This document shows, in pieces, positions 49,496 through 62,272 of a DNA stretch of 64,000 nt; within the stretch, counting starts at the first letter, position 1; each line of letters begins with the position of its first letter. The position numbers were made by a program, and so were the translations under genes. This stretch comes from Calendula officinalis (lineage: Eukaryota; Streptophyta; Magnoliopsida; Asterales; Asteraceae). The notes under the pieces are model-generated. The model had not been told where the DNA came from. It saw only the letters and a program-made list of their open reading frames with translations, and searched no databases. Where the stretch lies: NCBI GenBank assembly GCA_963853835.1, contig OY970828.1, forward strand, positions 19,206,977-19,270,976, read 5' to 3'.

Positions 49496-50561
49496 AAATA
49501 AAATGAAACTCTTCAAGGCGACCTACGTGATCAAAATAAACTCCGGTTCTTGCAATTTCTTGTACAATCTTTCGTCTCTAACGGCGCAACAAAATAAGAC
49601 TAAAAGGAACAAAAATAGAATTTCCTTTTACGGATCTCAGTTTATCTCAAAAGAGTAGGATGTCAAATATAACACGAGAGTAAGCTCACAAAACTCTGTC
49701 GAAGGCGGTTTCTTGCCCTCGTAGTCGGACACAATTGCTGCACCCAGCGGTTAAAGTTGCGTTGAATCTCCGATTTAACTCCACTTGGAGATTTGTTATG
49801 GTTTGGAACGTGGCGAAAGGTGATTTTGGCGTAGTGCTCGGTTGTCCAACTCATGCTCGCAATCCTACTCGGCCCTCTCACAGTGATAATAATAAGTATA
49901 TGGGACATAACTTCCCGCACAACTCTATCAGATAGTAATCACTTATACATATTTGCAATATTTTACAATCTTATTATTGACAATTCTCTATCAGAATGGC
50001 TCAGAAAGGTCCTATACTCTATGGGACATAAGTTTGCCTAAGGCATCACAAGCAAAGTAGTGGTTTACACCACTATCAACTGATACAAAACATGCATACA
50101 ATTCACGAGGAATATACATATCATACATATTCCCATATACTCAGGTATGTAACTCAGAAATCTGTCTCAGAAATAAACTCAGAGATATAACTCAGGAGTA
50201 ACTCAGAAATCTTAACTCGGAAGCAAACCCAAACTCTAACTCAGTAACAACTCATAAGGTAATAATATTTACAAGTAATAGCATTAGGTATAAATCATAT
50301 TTTTACTCATTCTTATCACTACTCGCGTGTTCCAATTTACCAGCTTATAATACTTGGAATGATAATTTCTTTCTCAACCGCGTTATTGGTTCTCAGAATA
50401 ACTCTTTTTTAATCATTTATCGTTACCTCGCTCTATTAGGTTCGCATATTACCGATGTTGATAACCCTTTAAATAGTTCAAATTAACGATCTTGTCATTT
50501 AACTCGTTTTGTCAGGTTCTCATTCTACTAGATTTAGTGGTTTCTCGATAATATTATTAAA

Positions 50562-50574
50562 TTTTTTTTTTTTT
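50562..50574. repeat. T13 homopolymer, unit 3
   Basis: Thirteen T residues where units 1 and 2 have fifteen. This accounts for the 6,027-base period of this unit. Confidence 0.95.
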
Positions 50575-51614
50575 CATCCAACTAGTTTAACGATCCTTTA
50601 ATAGATCGTTTCACTGATTTTACACAATTTAAAATGTCTCTTAATTATTTTGACCATATCTGCTCATTAATTTCATGTTACCCACGAAAATTCCAATTAA
50701 ATTCCATACTCTTATTTATAATGATTTCTCGTTACTCAACTTACAAATAAATTCCTTAGTTCTCATTTACTCAATTCGCAGTTACACTTCATTCTAAATC
50801 TTACGGTTTACTCATGGTTCATCAATTCAGTACATTCTCGTCTTTTCGAAATTTCTCCTAAGTTCAATATAAATTTATTGAATAGTTGTTCTCATCTCAA
50901 GTTTAATAATTATTCATAAATAGAGTTTTCTCATATAATTTTATAATATCTCAAAACTCATAACACTTTATAATACTTCAACACTTTGAATAAAACTTCC
51001 CGTTAATTTAATACTTTTCTCTTTTGACTCATTTTATTAATTTACTTATGTAACTCGATTTGTAAATTTCTTATAACTCAAAATTACTCCATAATTAATC
51101 AAAATAAAATTTTATCATTTAGCTTGTTTTAATAATGACTCATTACCAGCAAACTACCGATCTCATTTTCCTCAAAATTTCATTGTAGAAGTTTTCTCAT
51201 ATTCGACTCATTTATAAATTCTCATCACTTTAATTTAATGATTTCTCATTATCACATTTATAACCACCCAAGAATAAGTATACTGTCTTATTTTGTATAT
51301 AATTGTAGTATCACTACTTCCTTTTTGCACGATATTCATTCAACTCAATTAACTTGATTTGTTAATTTCTCCAGTAAACCCGATCTATCATTTTGTTGTA
51401 AACTCTATAATTACCCATAAAATAAATTTAATTATTCTCAACTGCTTGATTTGATAGTTACTCTTATAATTTATTTTATCATTTATATGTATCTAGATTT
51501 CGCACTTTAAATTCATACCAACAAAATCTCTCTGTATAAGCATCATGCTCATAATATTTATAAATAATAATTAAGGATATTCATTTCTTGACAGTTTTTC
51601 CTTTTTACCCCTAC

Positions 51615-51692
51615 TCAACTCCACTTGGAGAAAAACTCGTCCTCGAGTTTGGAACTAGTATTGTCTACCAAAATAAACAAGCAAGTATGTAG
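51615..51692 (-). pseudogene. Internal polyprotein-tail/polypurine module, unit 3
   Basis: This is a copy of the 39,559-39,636 module, ending SSKLEDEFFSKWS plus stop. Confidence 0.45.
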
Positions 51693-53389
51693 TCACACAA
51701 ACAATTAGGATACACATACTAAATTCACCATAACAAGCATTGGTCCATTGTTCCCCTCAAAATCTCCCCCTAACCAACCAAAAGTCCTGTGTGTACGGTA
51801 ATAGGGGCCCTCTATTACTTTCGACACATGCTTTTGTTTGGTCACGAGTCAATCCCAAAGTTCACAACTTCCCACATAAAAGTAATCCACAAACAAATCA
51901 CACTCAGAAGGCAGAAAAGTTTACTCTCAATATCTGATAAATACAGATATGCACTCAGCTGTATGTACTCGAAATCTTATAAACATTACTCAGAAATGCA
52001 CTCAGCAAAGGCACTCGGCAAAATATTTTATTATGTTTTCAACAGTTAAACTCAGAACATAATATAGTTCATAAACTCTTTTAATTTATTTTAAATAGTT
52101 CAACACCGAATCAATGATGATAGTCTCCCTTTGGTTCACTTTTAATAAATACCCTTCAAGATAAACTTGTAACTTGAATAATTTCTGTTTAATTTGACTT
52201 GGCAATCCTCGATTAATTGGTATAACAAACTTACATAGGTTATTCAATATCTCTGCGTTAAATAAATAATCTCTCACTGAATTCATAAAAAAAAATAATT
52301 ATGGATTTTCAGTCTCAGCTATTAAAATCACATACTTTAAAAGTTTTCTCATTTGATCTCAATTTAATAAATCTCGGTTTATTATTTTCTCAGCAAAAAG
52401 ATTTTCCCAAGACATCATGTCTCATCTCTTTATAAAAACATTCTCCTTTTTAATTGTCCAAAGATTTCATAAATTTTAAATTTTTAAATTTGATAAATAA
52501 GTGAAAAGGTTCCACTAAATAAAATCTCAAATGTTAATTCAACATAAAAAAACATGCTTAATCCAACTAAAGTTCTAATATTAAAAACTAAAACGACTCT
52601 GAAATAACGGATAAGAATAAAATCCAATTTTTTTTTTTAACGTTCCTCGTCTAGCTCAAATGTAAATCATGTAAAATAATTATCAATTTTAAAAAACAAA
52701 ATTTAAAATATGTTCTCGGTATTTTCGCTTTCGCTCGACTTGATGAACTGTCACAAAAATATTCTTTTGATAATAAAAACATCTTTCTTTTACTCGTTTC
52801 ACCGTTTACTCGTTTCAATAACTCTTTTTATTAAGTATTTTCCCTAAAACGAAAGGTTTTAGTATTTTATCAATATGAAGAATTTATTACTCCTCTTTTC
52901 TTATTCACCCCAAAACATGTTCTCATTAAATAATTTATGAAGTTTATATCATAATTTTATATTCATTTATTACCCTTATTGGTTAGAATTTCTCAGAATT
53001 ATAAAATCTCACAGATTATATAAAATATTATGTAATTATAGTAGCATGTATAACGCGGATATACTTAGAATTACGCACGAAAAATATACTCAGAAAAGCG
53101 ATCTTAGTCGCGAAATACACTCAGAATTATATCGAAGTTATACTCGAATTAATAATAGCGATTCTCATATTTGTCATTCTTCAAAACTCAGAATACAACG
53201 AAATTCTCAAATAAATAAAAGCTCTGAAATATTACCGGCAATAGGAAGCGAGAGGTCGACGTGACATGCTGTATGTTTGATGTGGAAACTTTTCTCAGAA
53301 AAATATTTGACTCTTTTCTCGTTTTAAAACTCGATACTCAAACTTGAGTTTGAATTCGCCCCTTGCGAACCCAAATCTCTCAAGTCAGA

Positions 53390-53401
53390 GCTCTGATACC
53401 A
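53390..53401 (-). other. Primer-binding site for initiator Met-tRNA, unit 3
   Basis: TGGTATCAGAGC lies on the - strand three bases inside LTR 4. This is the primer site that belongs to the outermost 5' LTR. Confidence 0.9.
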
Positions 53402-53404
53402 ACT

Positions 53405-55388
53405 TGTAACACCCTAAAATTTACAAGATTTTTAAATTTTTAAAACAAAATTTTAATCAAAAGGTCCCAATAACTTGAATAATTAAATCCCAATAATAGT
53501 ATTTTCATTTAAAAATGTATTTAATGCGGAAATAGTAAAAATTAAGTGTTTTTAAAATATTAAATGTCGTCCACATCGGTAATGAAAGATACAGCGGTCA
53601 ACCGTCCACCTTCTCCTTTCCTCTGCTGGTACCTCGAGAAACGTAAGCTCCAAAGGATCCTCAATACTCTAAGGCGCTGCTCGGTTATTCCTAGATGATC
53701 CTAAAAGCATAAAAATGGAACCCGAATTACAATCCGTTCTAAGGACTCAATTTAGAAAACTGGCAGCACCCGTCGGTCTCACGGAAACTGCTATAACTCT
53801 TAAACTGTGCAGTAGATTTATCCCATATTTTTACCATGAAAAGTAGACAACCAGAACTACATATCTCTGTGAGACGGTCACTGGCTAAAACAGATTCTAA
53901 GTGTCTCAAAACAGTGTTGCAAGACAGACCTGCTGCACAGGTCATCTTCCTAACAGCAGCATACTAAATTGACTATAACTTTTAAACCGTAATTCGGATT
54001 GACGAGAGGGTTGCGGTGTTGGAAAGCTAACTCAAAAACCAAGGTCCCTGCACGGGCCAAAAATTCAAAAGTGATATTTTAAACCAGTTAAAACAGTCCC
54101 GAATAATAGGGCAGAATCTGCCAGAAAATTATGTTGCTTAAAAACCATTTTAACAAACCCGACAACCCAACCCTACAATCTGCCCAACCACGGTTTGACA
54201 ACTAGAAAAGAAATTGGGACAAACTAGCTACCCGACACCAAAACGGTCAATTAAAACAATGCACCAATTACAGCTCGACTAAACCGGTTCTAAGAATCTA
54301 AACCGAGCAACTACTCGAACCCTCCCAACAATTTAATCAAGCAGCCTCAATTGGGCTGCGATTCAATTCCTCCATCTAGGTTTCTCATGGACAGCAGCTT
54401 AATACAAAATTCCGGAAAAAAATAGGCGATAGCGACAAACAAGAAAGAACAAAGAACTACCAACTGATTAAGCTAATGAAATCAGATGCCCACTCGTGCC
54501 TTGAACACCCCTGATCACTCGTTTTTGCTGCCCAAATCCGTAGCAACCATACTTGCTCGAACCTCGATTAAACAATCTGCCCCAAACGAATAATTAAGCA
54601 CCGGATTCATTAGATTACCGAAAGAAAAGTAGATAAACTACCGAAAGAACAAACAATCGCACTCGAAGATTCTACTCGGTTGTGGGATGAGGTTGCGACA
54701 GTCCCCAAGCTTCCTCTTGGCTCGGTTAGTTGTTGCTGGCGATCGCGAACTACTCCTGCTCATTGTGCGTAATCAGAAATCAAAGAACCCACAAAACGTT
54801 TAGGACGGAAACTTAAATGATCAGAGAAAGGGACAAATCTACCGAATTCAATCTGCTCAATAACTTGCTCACCTCGGAAATCCTTTGCTCGATCAAACAG
54901 GTTACGAATTTGGGATGCTATAGATCACACCTGGTGAATTGAAGAAACGAAGGCGGCAATGGAGTTCTGCTATGAAACGGTCGAAGATGAGTAGTGATTA
55001 GGAAAAAAATAACGCACGGTCTAGGGATTAGGGGAAAAAGGGCCAGACTCAAGTATGTTTCTCTCAGGCTTGAGGCTCACTTTTCAACCTGGGCCCTCCT
55101 CACGATCGGCATGGACTCAAGGGAAACAAGGGAGTTTGGGCCATAAGAATAACATTAGGCCGAACAAGAAGGAAATAAAAATTCGGGATTTAAGATGACT
55201 CGGAAAAAGAAATAATAATTAACACCTATTAAATAACTACAACCCGTCACACATTTTATAATTATAACTAATCAATTAATCACAAGACGATACACATTCG
55301 TTACTTAAAATCATAAAATTACTTATCGCGTACTTTAAATTAATTTAAAAGTATTATTTAATTATCTAAAAAAATCCGGGGCGTTACA
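53405..55388 (-). repeat. LTR 4 (outermost 5' LTR in element orientation)
   Basis: This is a 1,984-bp copy with the same ends. It borders the satellite directly at CATTG, with no polypurine tract on its right, as expected for the 5' LTR of the whole array. Confidence 0.95.
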
Positions 55389-55393
55389 CATTG
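55389..55393. repeat. Target-site duplication CATTG, right copy
   Basis: CATTG directly follows the final GTTACA and matches 35,315-35,319 exactly. Because it brackets the whole array, all three units sit in one insertion site. Confidence 0.93.
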
Positions 55394-56528
55394 AGCCTTG
55401 AGCTTTGAACCTTGAGCCTTGAGCCTTGAGCCTTGAGCCTTGAGCCTTGAGCCTTGAGCCTTGAGCCTTGAACCTTGAGCCTTGAGCCTCGAGCCGTCAC
55501 TTGAGCCTTGAGCCGTCACTTGAGCCTTAAGCCTTGAACCTTGAACCTTGAGCCTTGAGCCTTGAGCCTTGACCCTGGAGCCTTGAGCCTCGAGCCCAGA
55601 GCCTTGAGCCTTGAGTCGTGAGCCTTGAGCCTTGAGCCCAGAGCCTTGAGCCTTGAGCCTTGAGCCTTGAGTCTTCAGCCTTGAGCCTTGATCCTTGACC
55701 CTTGAGCCTTGACCCTTGACCGTTGACCCTCTACCCTTGACTGTTGTGCCTTGAGCCTTGACCCTTGAGCCGTCACTTAAGCCTTGAGCCTTGACCATTG
55801 AGCCCTGAGCTTTGAGCCTTGAGCCTTGAGCCTTGAGCCTTGAGCCTTGAGCCTTGAGCCTTGAGCCTTGAGCCTTGAGCCTTGAGCCTTGAGCCTTGAG
55901 CCTTGAGCCTTGAGCCTCCAGCCCAGAGCCTTGAGTCTTAAGCCTTGAGCCTCAAGCCTTGAGCCTTGCACCTTGAGCCTTGAGCCTTAAGCCTTGAGCC
56001 TTGACCCTGGAGCCTTGAACCTCGAGCCCCGAGCCTTGAGGCTTCAGGAACCTTGAGTCTTGAGTCTTGAGCCTTGAACCTTGAGCCTTGAGCCTTGAGC
56101 CTTGAGCCTTGAGCCTTGAGCCTTGAGCCTTGAGCCTTGAGCCTTGATCCTTGAGCCTTGAGCCTTGAGCCTTGAGCCCGGAGCCTCGAGCCTCGAGCAT
56201 CTACCTCGAGCCTCGAGCCTGTAGCCTTGACCCTTGAGCCTTGAGCCTTGAGTCTTGAGCCTTGAGCCTTGAGCCTTGAGCCTTGAGCCTTGAGCCTTGA
56301 GACATGAGCCTTGACCCTTGACCCTTGAGTGTTGAGCCTTGAGCCTTCACTTTTGAGCCTTGACCCTTGAGCCGTGACTTGAGCCTTAATCCTTGAGCCT
56401 TGAGCCTTGAGCCTTGACCCTTGACCGTTGACCCTCTACCCTTGACTGTTGTGCCTTGAGCCTTGACCCTTGAGCCGTCACTTGAGCCTTGAGCCTTGAG
56501 CCATTTTCTTTGAGCCTTGAGCCTTGAG

Positions 56529-56533
56529 CATTG
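56529..56533. other. Paralogous empty insertion site (CATTG)
   Basis: The sequence around this CATTG joins the left and right flanks of the retrotransposon without the insertion. To its left are GCCGTCACTTGAG, a TTTTC-type unit and GAGCCTTGAG; to its right is AGCCTTGAGCTTTGAACC, as after 55,393. It has a single CATTG. Confidence 0.85.
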
Positions 56534-57754
56534 AGCCTTGAGCTTTGAACCTTGAGCCTTGAGCCTTGAACCTTGAGCCTTGAGCCTTGAGCCTTGAGCC
56601 TTGAGCCTTGAGCCTTGAGCCTTGAGCCTCGAGCCGTCACTTGAGCCTTGAGCCGTCACTTGAGCCTTAAGCCTTGAGCCTTGAGCCTTGAGCCTTGAAC
56701 CTTGAGCCTTAAGCCTTGAGCCTTGAGCCTTGAGCCTTGAGCCTTGAGCCTTGAGCCTTGAGCCTTGAGCCTTGAGCCTGGAGCCTTGAGCCTTGAGCCT
56801 CGAGCCTTGACCCTCGAGCCCAGAGCCTGGAGCCTTGAGTCTTGAGTCTTGAGCCTTGAACCTTAAGCCTTGAGCCTTGAGCCTTGAGCCTTGAGCCTGG
56901 AGCCTTGAGCCTTGGGCCTTGGGCCTCGAGCCTCGAGCCTCGAGCCTTGAGCCTTGAGCCTTGAGCCTTGAGCCTTGTGCCTTGAGACTTCAGCCTTGAG
57001 CCTTGAGCCTTGAGCCTTGAGCCTCAAGCCTTGAGCCTTCTTGAGCCTTGAGACTTGACACTTGACCCTTGAGTGTTGAGCCTTGAGCCTTGACTTTTGA
57101 GCCTTGACCCTTGAGCCGTGACTTGACCCTTGAGTGTTGAGCCTTGAGCCTTAAACCGTGACTTGAGCCTTGTGCCTTGAGCCTTGAGCCTTGAGCCTTG
57201 AGCCTTGATCCTTGAACATTGAGCCTTGAGCCTTGAGCCTTGAGACTTGAGCCTTGAGCCTTTTGCCTTGAGCCCTGACCCTTGAGCCGTGACTTGAGCT
57301 TTGATCCTTGATCTTTGAGCCTTGAGCCTTGAACCTTGAGCCTTGAGCCTTGAACCTTGATCCTTGAGCCTTTTGCCTTTTGCCTTGAACCTGGAGCCTT
57401 GAGCCTTGAGCCTTGAACCTTGAACCTTGAGCCTTGAGCCTTGAGCCTTGAGCCAGGAGCCTTGAGCCTCGAGTCTCAAGCCTCGAGCCTCGAGCCTCGA
57501 GCCTCGAGCCTTGAGCCATGAGCCTTGAGCCTTGAGCCTTTAGCCTTGAGCCTTGAGCCTTGAGCCTCGAGCCCAGAGCCTTGAGTCTTGAGTCTTGAGC
57601 CTTGAGCCTCAAGCCTTGAGCCTCGCACCTTGAGCCTTGAGCCTTGAGCCTTGAGCCTTGAGCCTTGAGCCTTGAGCCTTGAGCCTTGAGCCTTGAGCCT
57701 TAAGCCTTGAGCCTTGACCCTGGAGCCTTGAGCCTCGAGCCCCGAGCCTTGAGC

Positions 57755-59200
57755 CTTCAGGAACCTTGAGTCTTGAGCCTTGAGCCTTGAGCCTTGAGCC
57801 TTGACCCTTGAACCTTGACCCTTGACCCTTGACCCTTTAGCCTTGAGCCTTGAGTCTTGAGCCTTGAGACATGAGCCTTGACCCTTGACCATTGAGTGTT
57901 GAGCCTTGAGCCTTGACTTTTGAGCCTTGACCCTTGAGGCGTGACTTGAGCCTTGAGCCTTGATCCTTGAGCCTTGAGCCTTGACCTTGACCCTTGACCG
58001 TTGACCCTCTACCCTTGACTGTTGTGCCTTGAGCCTTGACACTTGAGCCGTCACTTGAGCCTTGAGCCTTGAGCCTTGAGCCTTTTTCCTTGAGCCTTGA
58101 GCCTTCAGCCTTGAGCATTGAGCCTTGAGCTTTGAGCCTTGAGCCATGAGCCTTGAGCCTTGAGCCTTGAGCCTTGAACCTTGAGCCTTGAGCCTTGAGC
58201 CTTGAGCCTTGAGCCTTGAGCCTTGAGCCTTGAGCCTCGAGCCCAGAGCCTGGAGTCTTGGGCCTTGAGCCTCAAGCCTTGAGCCTTGCACCTTGAGCCT
58301 TGAGCCTTGAGCCTTGAGCCTTGAGCCTTGAGCCTTGAGCCTTGAGCCTTGAGCCTGGTGCCTTGACCCTGGAGCCTTGAGCCTCGAGCCCCGAGCCTTG
58401 AGCCTTCAGGAACCTTGAGTCTTGAGCCTTGAGCCTTGAGCCTTGAGCTTTGAGCCTTGAGCCTTGAGCCTTAATCCTTGAGCCTAGAGCCTTGAGCCTT
58501 GAGCCTTGAGCCTTGAGCCTTGAGCCCGGAGCCTCGATCCCGGAGCCTCGATCCTCGAGCCTCTACCTCGAGCCTCAAGCCTTGACCCTTGACCCTTGAG
58601 CCTTGAGCCTTGAGCCTTGACCCTTGAGCCTTGTGCCTTGAGCCTTGAGCCTTGAGCCTTGAGACATGAGCCTTGACCCTTGACCCTTGAGTGTTGAGCC
58701 TTGAGCCTTGACTTTTGAGCCTTGACCCTTGAGCCGTGACTTGAGCCTTGAGCCTTGATCCTTGAGCCTTGAGCCTTGACCCTTGACCCTTGACCCTTGA
58801 CCGTTGACCCTCTACCCTTGACTGTTGTGCCTTGAGCCGTCACTTGAGCCTTGAGCCTTGAGCCTTGAGCCTTGAGCCGTGAGCCTTGAGCCTTGAGCCT
58901 CGAGCTTCGAGCCTTGAGCCTCGAGCCCAGAGCCTTGAGCCTTGAGTCTTGAGCCTTGAGCCTTGAGCCTTGAGCCTTGAGCCTTGAGCCTTGAGCCTTG
59001 AGCCTTGAGCCTTGAGCCTTGAGCCTTGAGCCTTGGGCCTCGAGCCTCGAGCCTCGAGCCTTGAGCCTTGAGCCTTGTGCCTTGAGACTTCAACCTGGAG
59101 CCTTGGAGCCTTGAGCCTCGAGCCTCAAACCTTGAGCCATGAACCTTGACCCTTGACCCTTGTGCCTTCAGCCTTGAGCCTTGAGACTTGAGCCATGACC
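57755..59200. repeat. Family C displaced duplication, copy 1
   Basis: Landmarks at 57,755, 58,404, 59,091 (CAACCTGGAGCC) and 59,193 (CCATGACCCTTAACACTTG) recur at 62,273, 62,936, 63,630 and 63,732. Shifts are 4518, 4532, 4539 and 4539, all remainder 3 modulo 7. The ends are approximate and the duplicated tract may extend further left. Confidence 0.85.
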
Positions 59201-62200
59201 CTTAACACTTGACCCTTGAGTGTTGAGCCTTGAGCCTTGACTTTTGAGCCTTGACCCTTGAGCCGTGACTTGAGACTTGAGCCTTGAGCCTTAAGCCTTG
59301 AGCCTTGAGCCTTGAGCCTTGAGCCTTGAGCCTTGAGCCTTGAGACTTGAGACTTGAGCCTTGAGCCTTTTGCCTTGAGTCCTGACCCTTGAGCCGTGAC
59401 TTGAGCCTTGGACCTTGATCCTTGAGCCTTGAGCCTTGAACCTTGAGCCTTGAGCCTCGAACCATCCTTGAGCCTTTTGCATTTTGCCTTGAACCTGGAG
59501 CCTTGAGATTTGAGCCTTGAGCCTTGAGCCTTGAACCTTGAACCTTGAGCCTTGAGCATTGAGCCTGGAGCCTTGAGCCTGGAGCCTTGAGCCTTGAGCC
59601 TTGAGCCTGGATCCTCGAGCCTCGAGCCTCGAGCCTCGAGCCTCGAGCATCGAGCCTCGAGCCTTGAGCCTTGAGCCTTGACCCTTGACCCTTGACTTTT
59701 GACCCTTGACCGTGACCCTTGAGCCTTGAGCTTTGAACCTTGAGCCCTCATCCTTTAGCCATGAGCCATGAGTCTTGAGCCTTGAGCCTTGAGCCTTGAG
59801 CCTTGAGCCTTGAGCCTTGAGCCTTGAGCCTTGAGCCTTGAGCCTTGAGCCTTGACCCTTGAGCCTTGAGTCTTGAGCCTTGAGCCTTGAGCCTTGAGCC
59901 TTGAGCCTGGAGCCTCGAGCCTCGATCCTCGAGCCTCGAGCCTCGAGCCCAGAGCCTTGAGCCTTGACCCGTGTGCCTTGAGCCTTGAGCCTTGAGACTT
60001 GAGCCATGACCCTTGACACTTGACCCTTGAGTGTTGAGCCTTGAGCCTTGACTTTTGAGCCTTGACCCTTGAGCCGTGACTTGACCCTTGAGCCTTGAGT
60101 TTTGACTCTTGACACGTGAGCCGTGACCCTTGAGCCTTGAGCCTTGAGCGTTGAGCCTTGAGCCTTGAGCCTTGAGCCTTGAGACTTGAGCCTTGAGCCT
60201 TTTGCCTTGAGTCCTGACCCTTGAGCCGTCACTTGAGCCTTGATCGTTGATCCTTGAGCCTTGAGCCTTGAACCTTGAGCCTTGAGCCTTGAACCTTGAT
60301 CCTTGAGCCTTTTGCTTTTTGCCTTGATACTGGAGCCTTGAGCCTTGAGCCTTGAACTTTGAACCTTGAGCCTTGAGCGTTGAGCCTTGAGCCTTGAGCC
60401 TGGAGCCTCGAGCCTCGAGCCTCGAGCCTCGAGCCTTGAGCGTTGAGCCTTGAGCCTTGAGCCTTGAGCCTTGAGCCTGGACCCTTGACCCTTGACTTTT
60501 GACCCTTGACCGTGACCCTTGAGCCTTGAGCTTTGAACCTTGAGCCCTCATCCTTTAGCCATGAGCCTTGAGCCTTGAGCCTTGACCCTTGACCCTTGAC
60601 CCTTGATCGTTGACCGTTGACCCTTGACCCTTGACCTTCGAGTGTTGTGCCTTTAGCCTTGACCCTTGAGCCGTGACTTGAGCCTTGAGCCTTGAGCCTT
60701 GAGCCTTGAGCCTTTTTCCTTGAACCCTGAGCCTTAATCCTTGAGCATTGAGCCTTGAACTTTGAGCCTTGAGCCTTGAGCCTTGAGCCTTAACCCTTGA
60801 GCCTTGAGCGTTTTGCCTTGAGTCCTGACCCTTGAGCCGTGACTTGAGTCTTGATCCTTGAGCCTTGAGCCTTGAGCCTTGAGCCTTGAGCCTTGAGCCT
60901 TGAGCCTTGATCCTTGAGCCTTGAGCCTTGAGCCTTGAGCCTTGAGCCTTGAGCCTTGAGCCTTGATCCTTGAGCCTTGAGCCTTGAGCCTTGAGCCTTG
61001 AGCCTTGAGCCTTGAGCCTTGAGCCTTGAGCCTTGAGCCTTGATCCTTGACCCTTGACCCTTGAGCCTTGACCCTGGAGCCTCGAGCCCAGAGCCCTGAG
61101 CCCTGAGCCTTGAGCCTTGAGCCTTGAGCCTTGGGCCTTGAGAGTTGAGCGTTGAGCGTTGAGCCTCGAGCCTCAAGCCTTGAGCCTTGACCCTTGACCC
61201 TTGTGCCTTGAGCCTTGAGCCTTGAGACTTGAACCATGACCCTTGACCCTTGACCCTTGAGTGTTGAGCCTTGAGCCTTGACTTTTGAGCCTTGACCCTT
61301 GAGTCGAGACTTGAGCCTTGAGCATTGACTTTTGACTCTTGACACTTGAGTCGTGACCCTTGAGCCTTAAGCCTTGAACCTTGAGCCTTGAGCCTTGAGC
61401 CTTGAGCCTTGAACCTTGAGCCTTAAGCCTTGAGCCTTGAACCTTGAACCTTGACCCTTGCCCGTGACCCTTGAGCCTTGAGCTTTGACCCTTGAGCCTT
61501 CATCCTTGAGCCATGCGCCTTGAGTCTTGAGCCTTGAGCCTTGAGCCTTGAGCCTTGACCCTTGAGCCTTGACCCTTGAGCCTTGACCCTTGAGCCTTGA
61601 GCCTTGACCCTTGACCTTGACCCTTGAGTGTTGAACCTTGAGCCTTGAGCCTTGAACCGTGACTTGAGCCTTGAGCATTGAGTCTTGAGCCTTGAGCCTT
61701 GAGCCTTTTTCCTGGAACCTTGAGCGTTAAGCCTTGAGCCTTGATCCTTGAGCCTTGAGCTTTGAGCCTTGAGCCTTGAGCCTTGAGCCTTAAGCCTTGA
61801 GCCTTGAGCCTTGAGCCTTAAGCCTTGAGCCTTGAGCCTTTAGCCTTGAGCCTTGACCCTGGAGCCTTGAACCTTGAGCCCCGAGCCTTGAGCCTTCAGG
61901 AGCCTTGAGTCTTGAGTCTTGAGCCTTGAGCCTTGAGCCTTGAGCCTTGAGCCTTGATCCTTGAGCCTTGATCCTTGAGCCTTGATACTTGACCCTTGAG
62001 TGTTGAGCCATGAGCCTTGAACCGTGACTTGAGCCTTGTGCCTTGACCCTTGAGCCTTTTTCCTGGAACGTTGAGCCTTGATCCTTGAGCCATGAGATTT
62101 GAGCCTTGAGCCTTGAGCTTTGAGCCTTGAGACTTGAGCCTTGAGCCTTGAGCCTTGAGCCTTGAGCCTTGAGCCTTGAGCCTTGAGCCTTGAGCCTTGA

Positions 62201-62272
62201 GCCTTGAGCCTTGAGCCTTAAGCCTTGAGCCTTGACCCTGGAGCCTTGAGCCTCGAGCCCCGAGCCTTGAGC

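Larger units (their letters stand above)
49362..53404 (-). mobile_element. Internal region 3 (4,043 bp, non-coding)
   Basis: It is nearly identical to the other two internal regions. Two differences were noted: A at 49,882 where units 1 and 2 have G (+ strand), and 13 instead of 15 T at 50,562-50,574. It is the first unit in element orientation, next to the outermost 5' LTR. Confidence 0.93.
35320..55388 (-). mobile_element. Tandem array of a non-coding Ty3/gypsy-like (LARD-like) LTR retrotransposon: 4 LTRs, 3 internal regions
   Basis: The 20,069-bp insertion consists of LTR-internal-LTR-internal-LTR-internal-LTR with unit lengths 6029, 6029 and 6027. It is bounded by one CATTG duplication. 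Orientation is - because the initiator-Met-tRNA-type primer site lies at the high-coordinate end of each internal region and the polypurine tract at the low-coordinate end. The - strand LTR starts TGTAACGCCCCGG and ends GGGTGTTACA. No gag, protease, reverse transcriptase, RNase H or integrase frame survives; the longest internal ORF is 86 codons. It would have to be mobilised in trans. The Ty3/gypsy assignment rests on primer site, LTR ends, duplication size and polyprotein-tail style, not on polymerase sequence. One integration followed by unequal LTR recombination explains the shared LTRs most simply. Confidence 0.93.
55389..57690. repeat. ~1.14-kb tandem higher-order repeat interrupted by the retrotransposon
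   Basis: After removing the insertion and one CATTG copy (20,074 bp), landmarks left of it pair with landmarks right of it. CTTCAGGAACC 34,751/56,042 gives a net shift of 1217; ATCTACCTCGAG 34,971/56,199 gives 1154; CATTG 35,315/56,529 gives 1140. On the right flank, GCCGTCAC 55,493/56,633 is also shifted by 1140. All shifts leave remainder 6 modulo 7. The insertion therefore lies in one copy of a tandem repeat whose next copy is intact. The right limit is approximate. Confidence 0.82.

Noticed and set aside
35320..55388. Three independent retrotransposon insertions
   Set aside because: Adjacent units share a single LTR, inner junctions lack target-site duplications, and the units are nearly identical.
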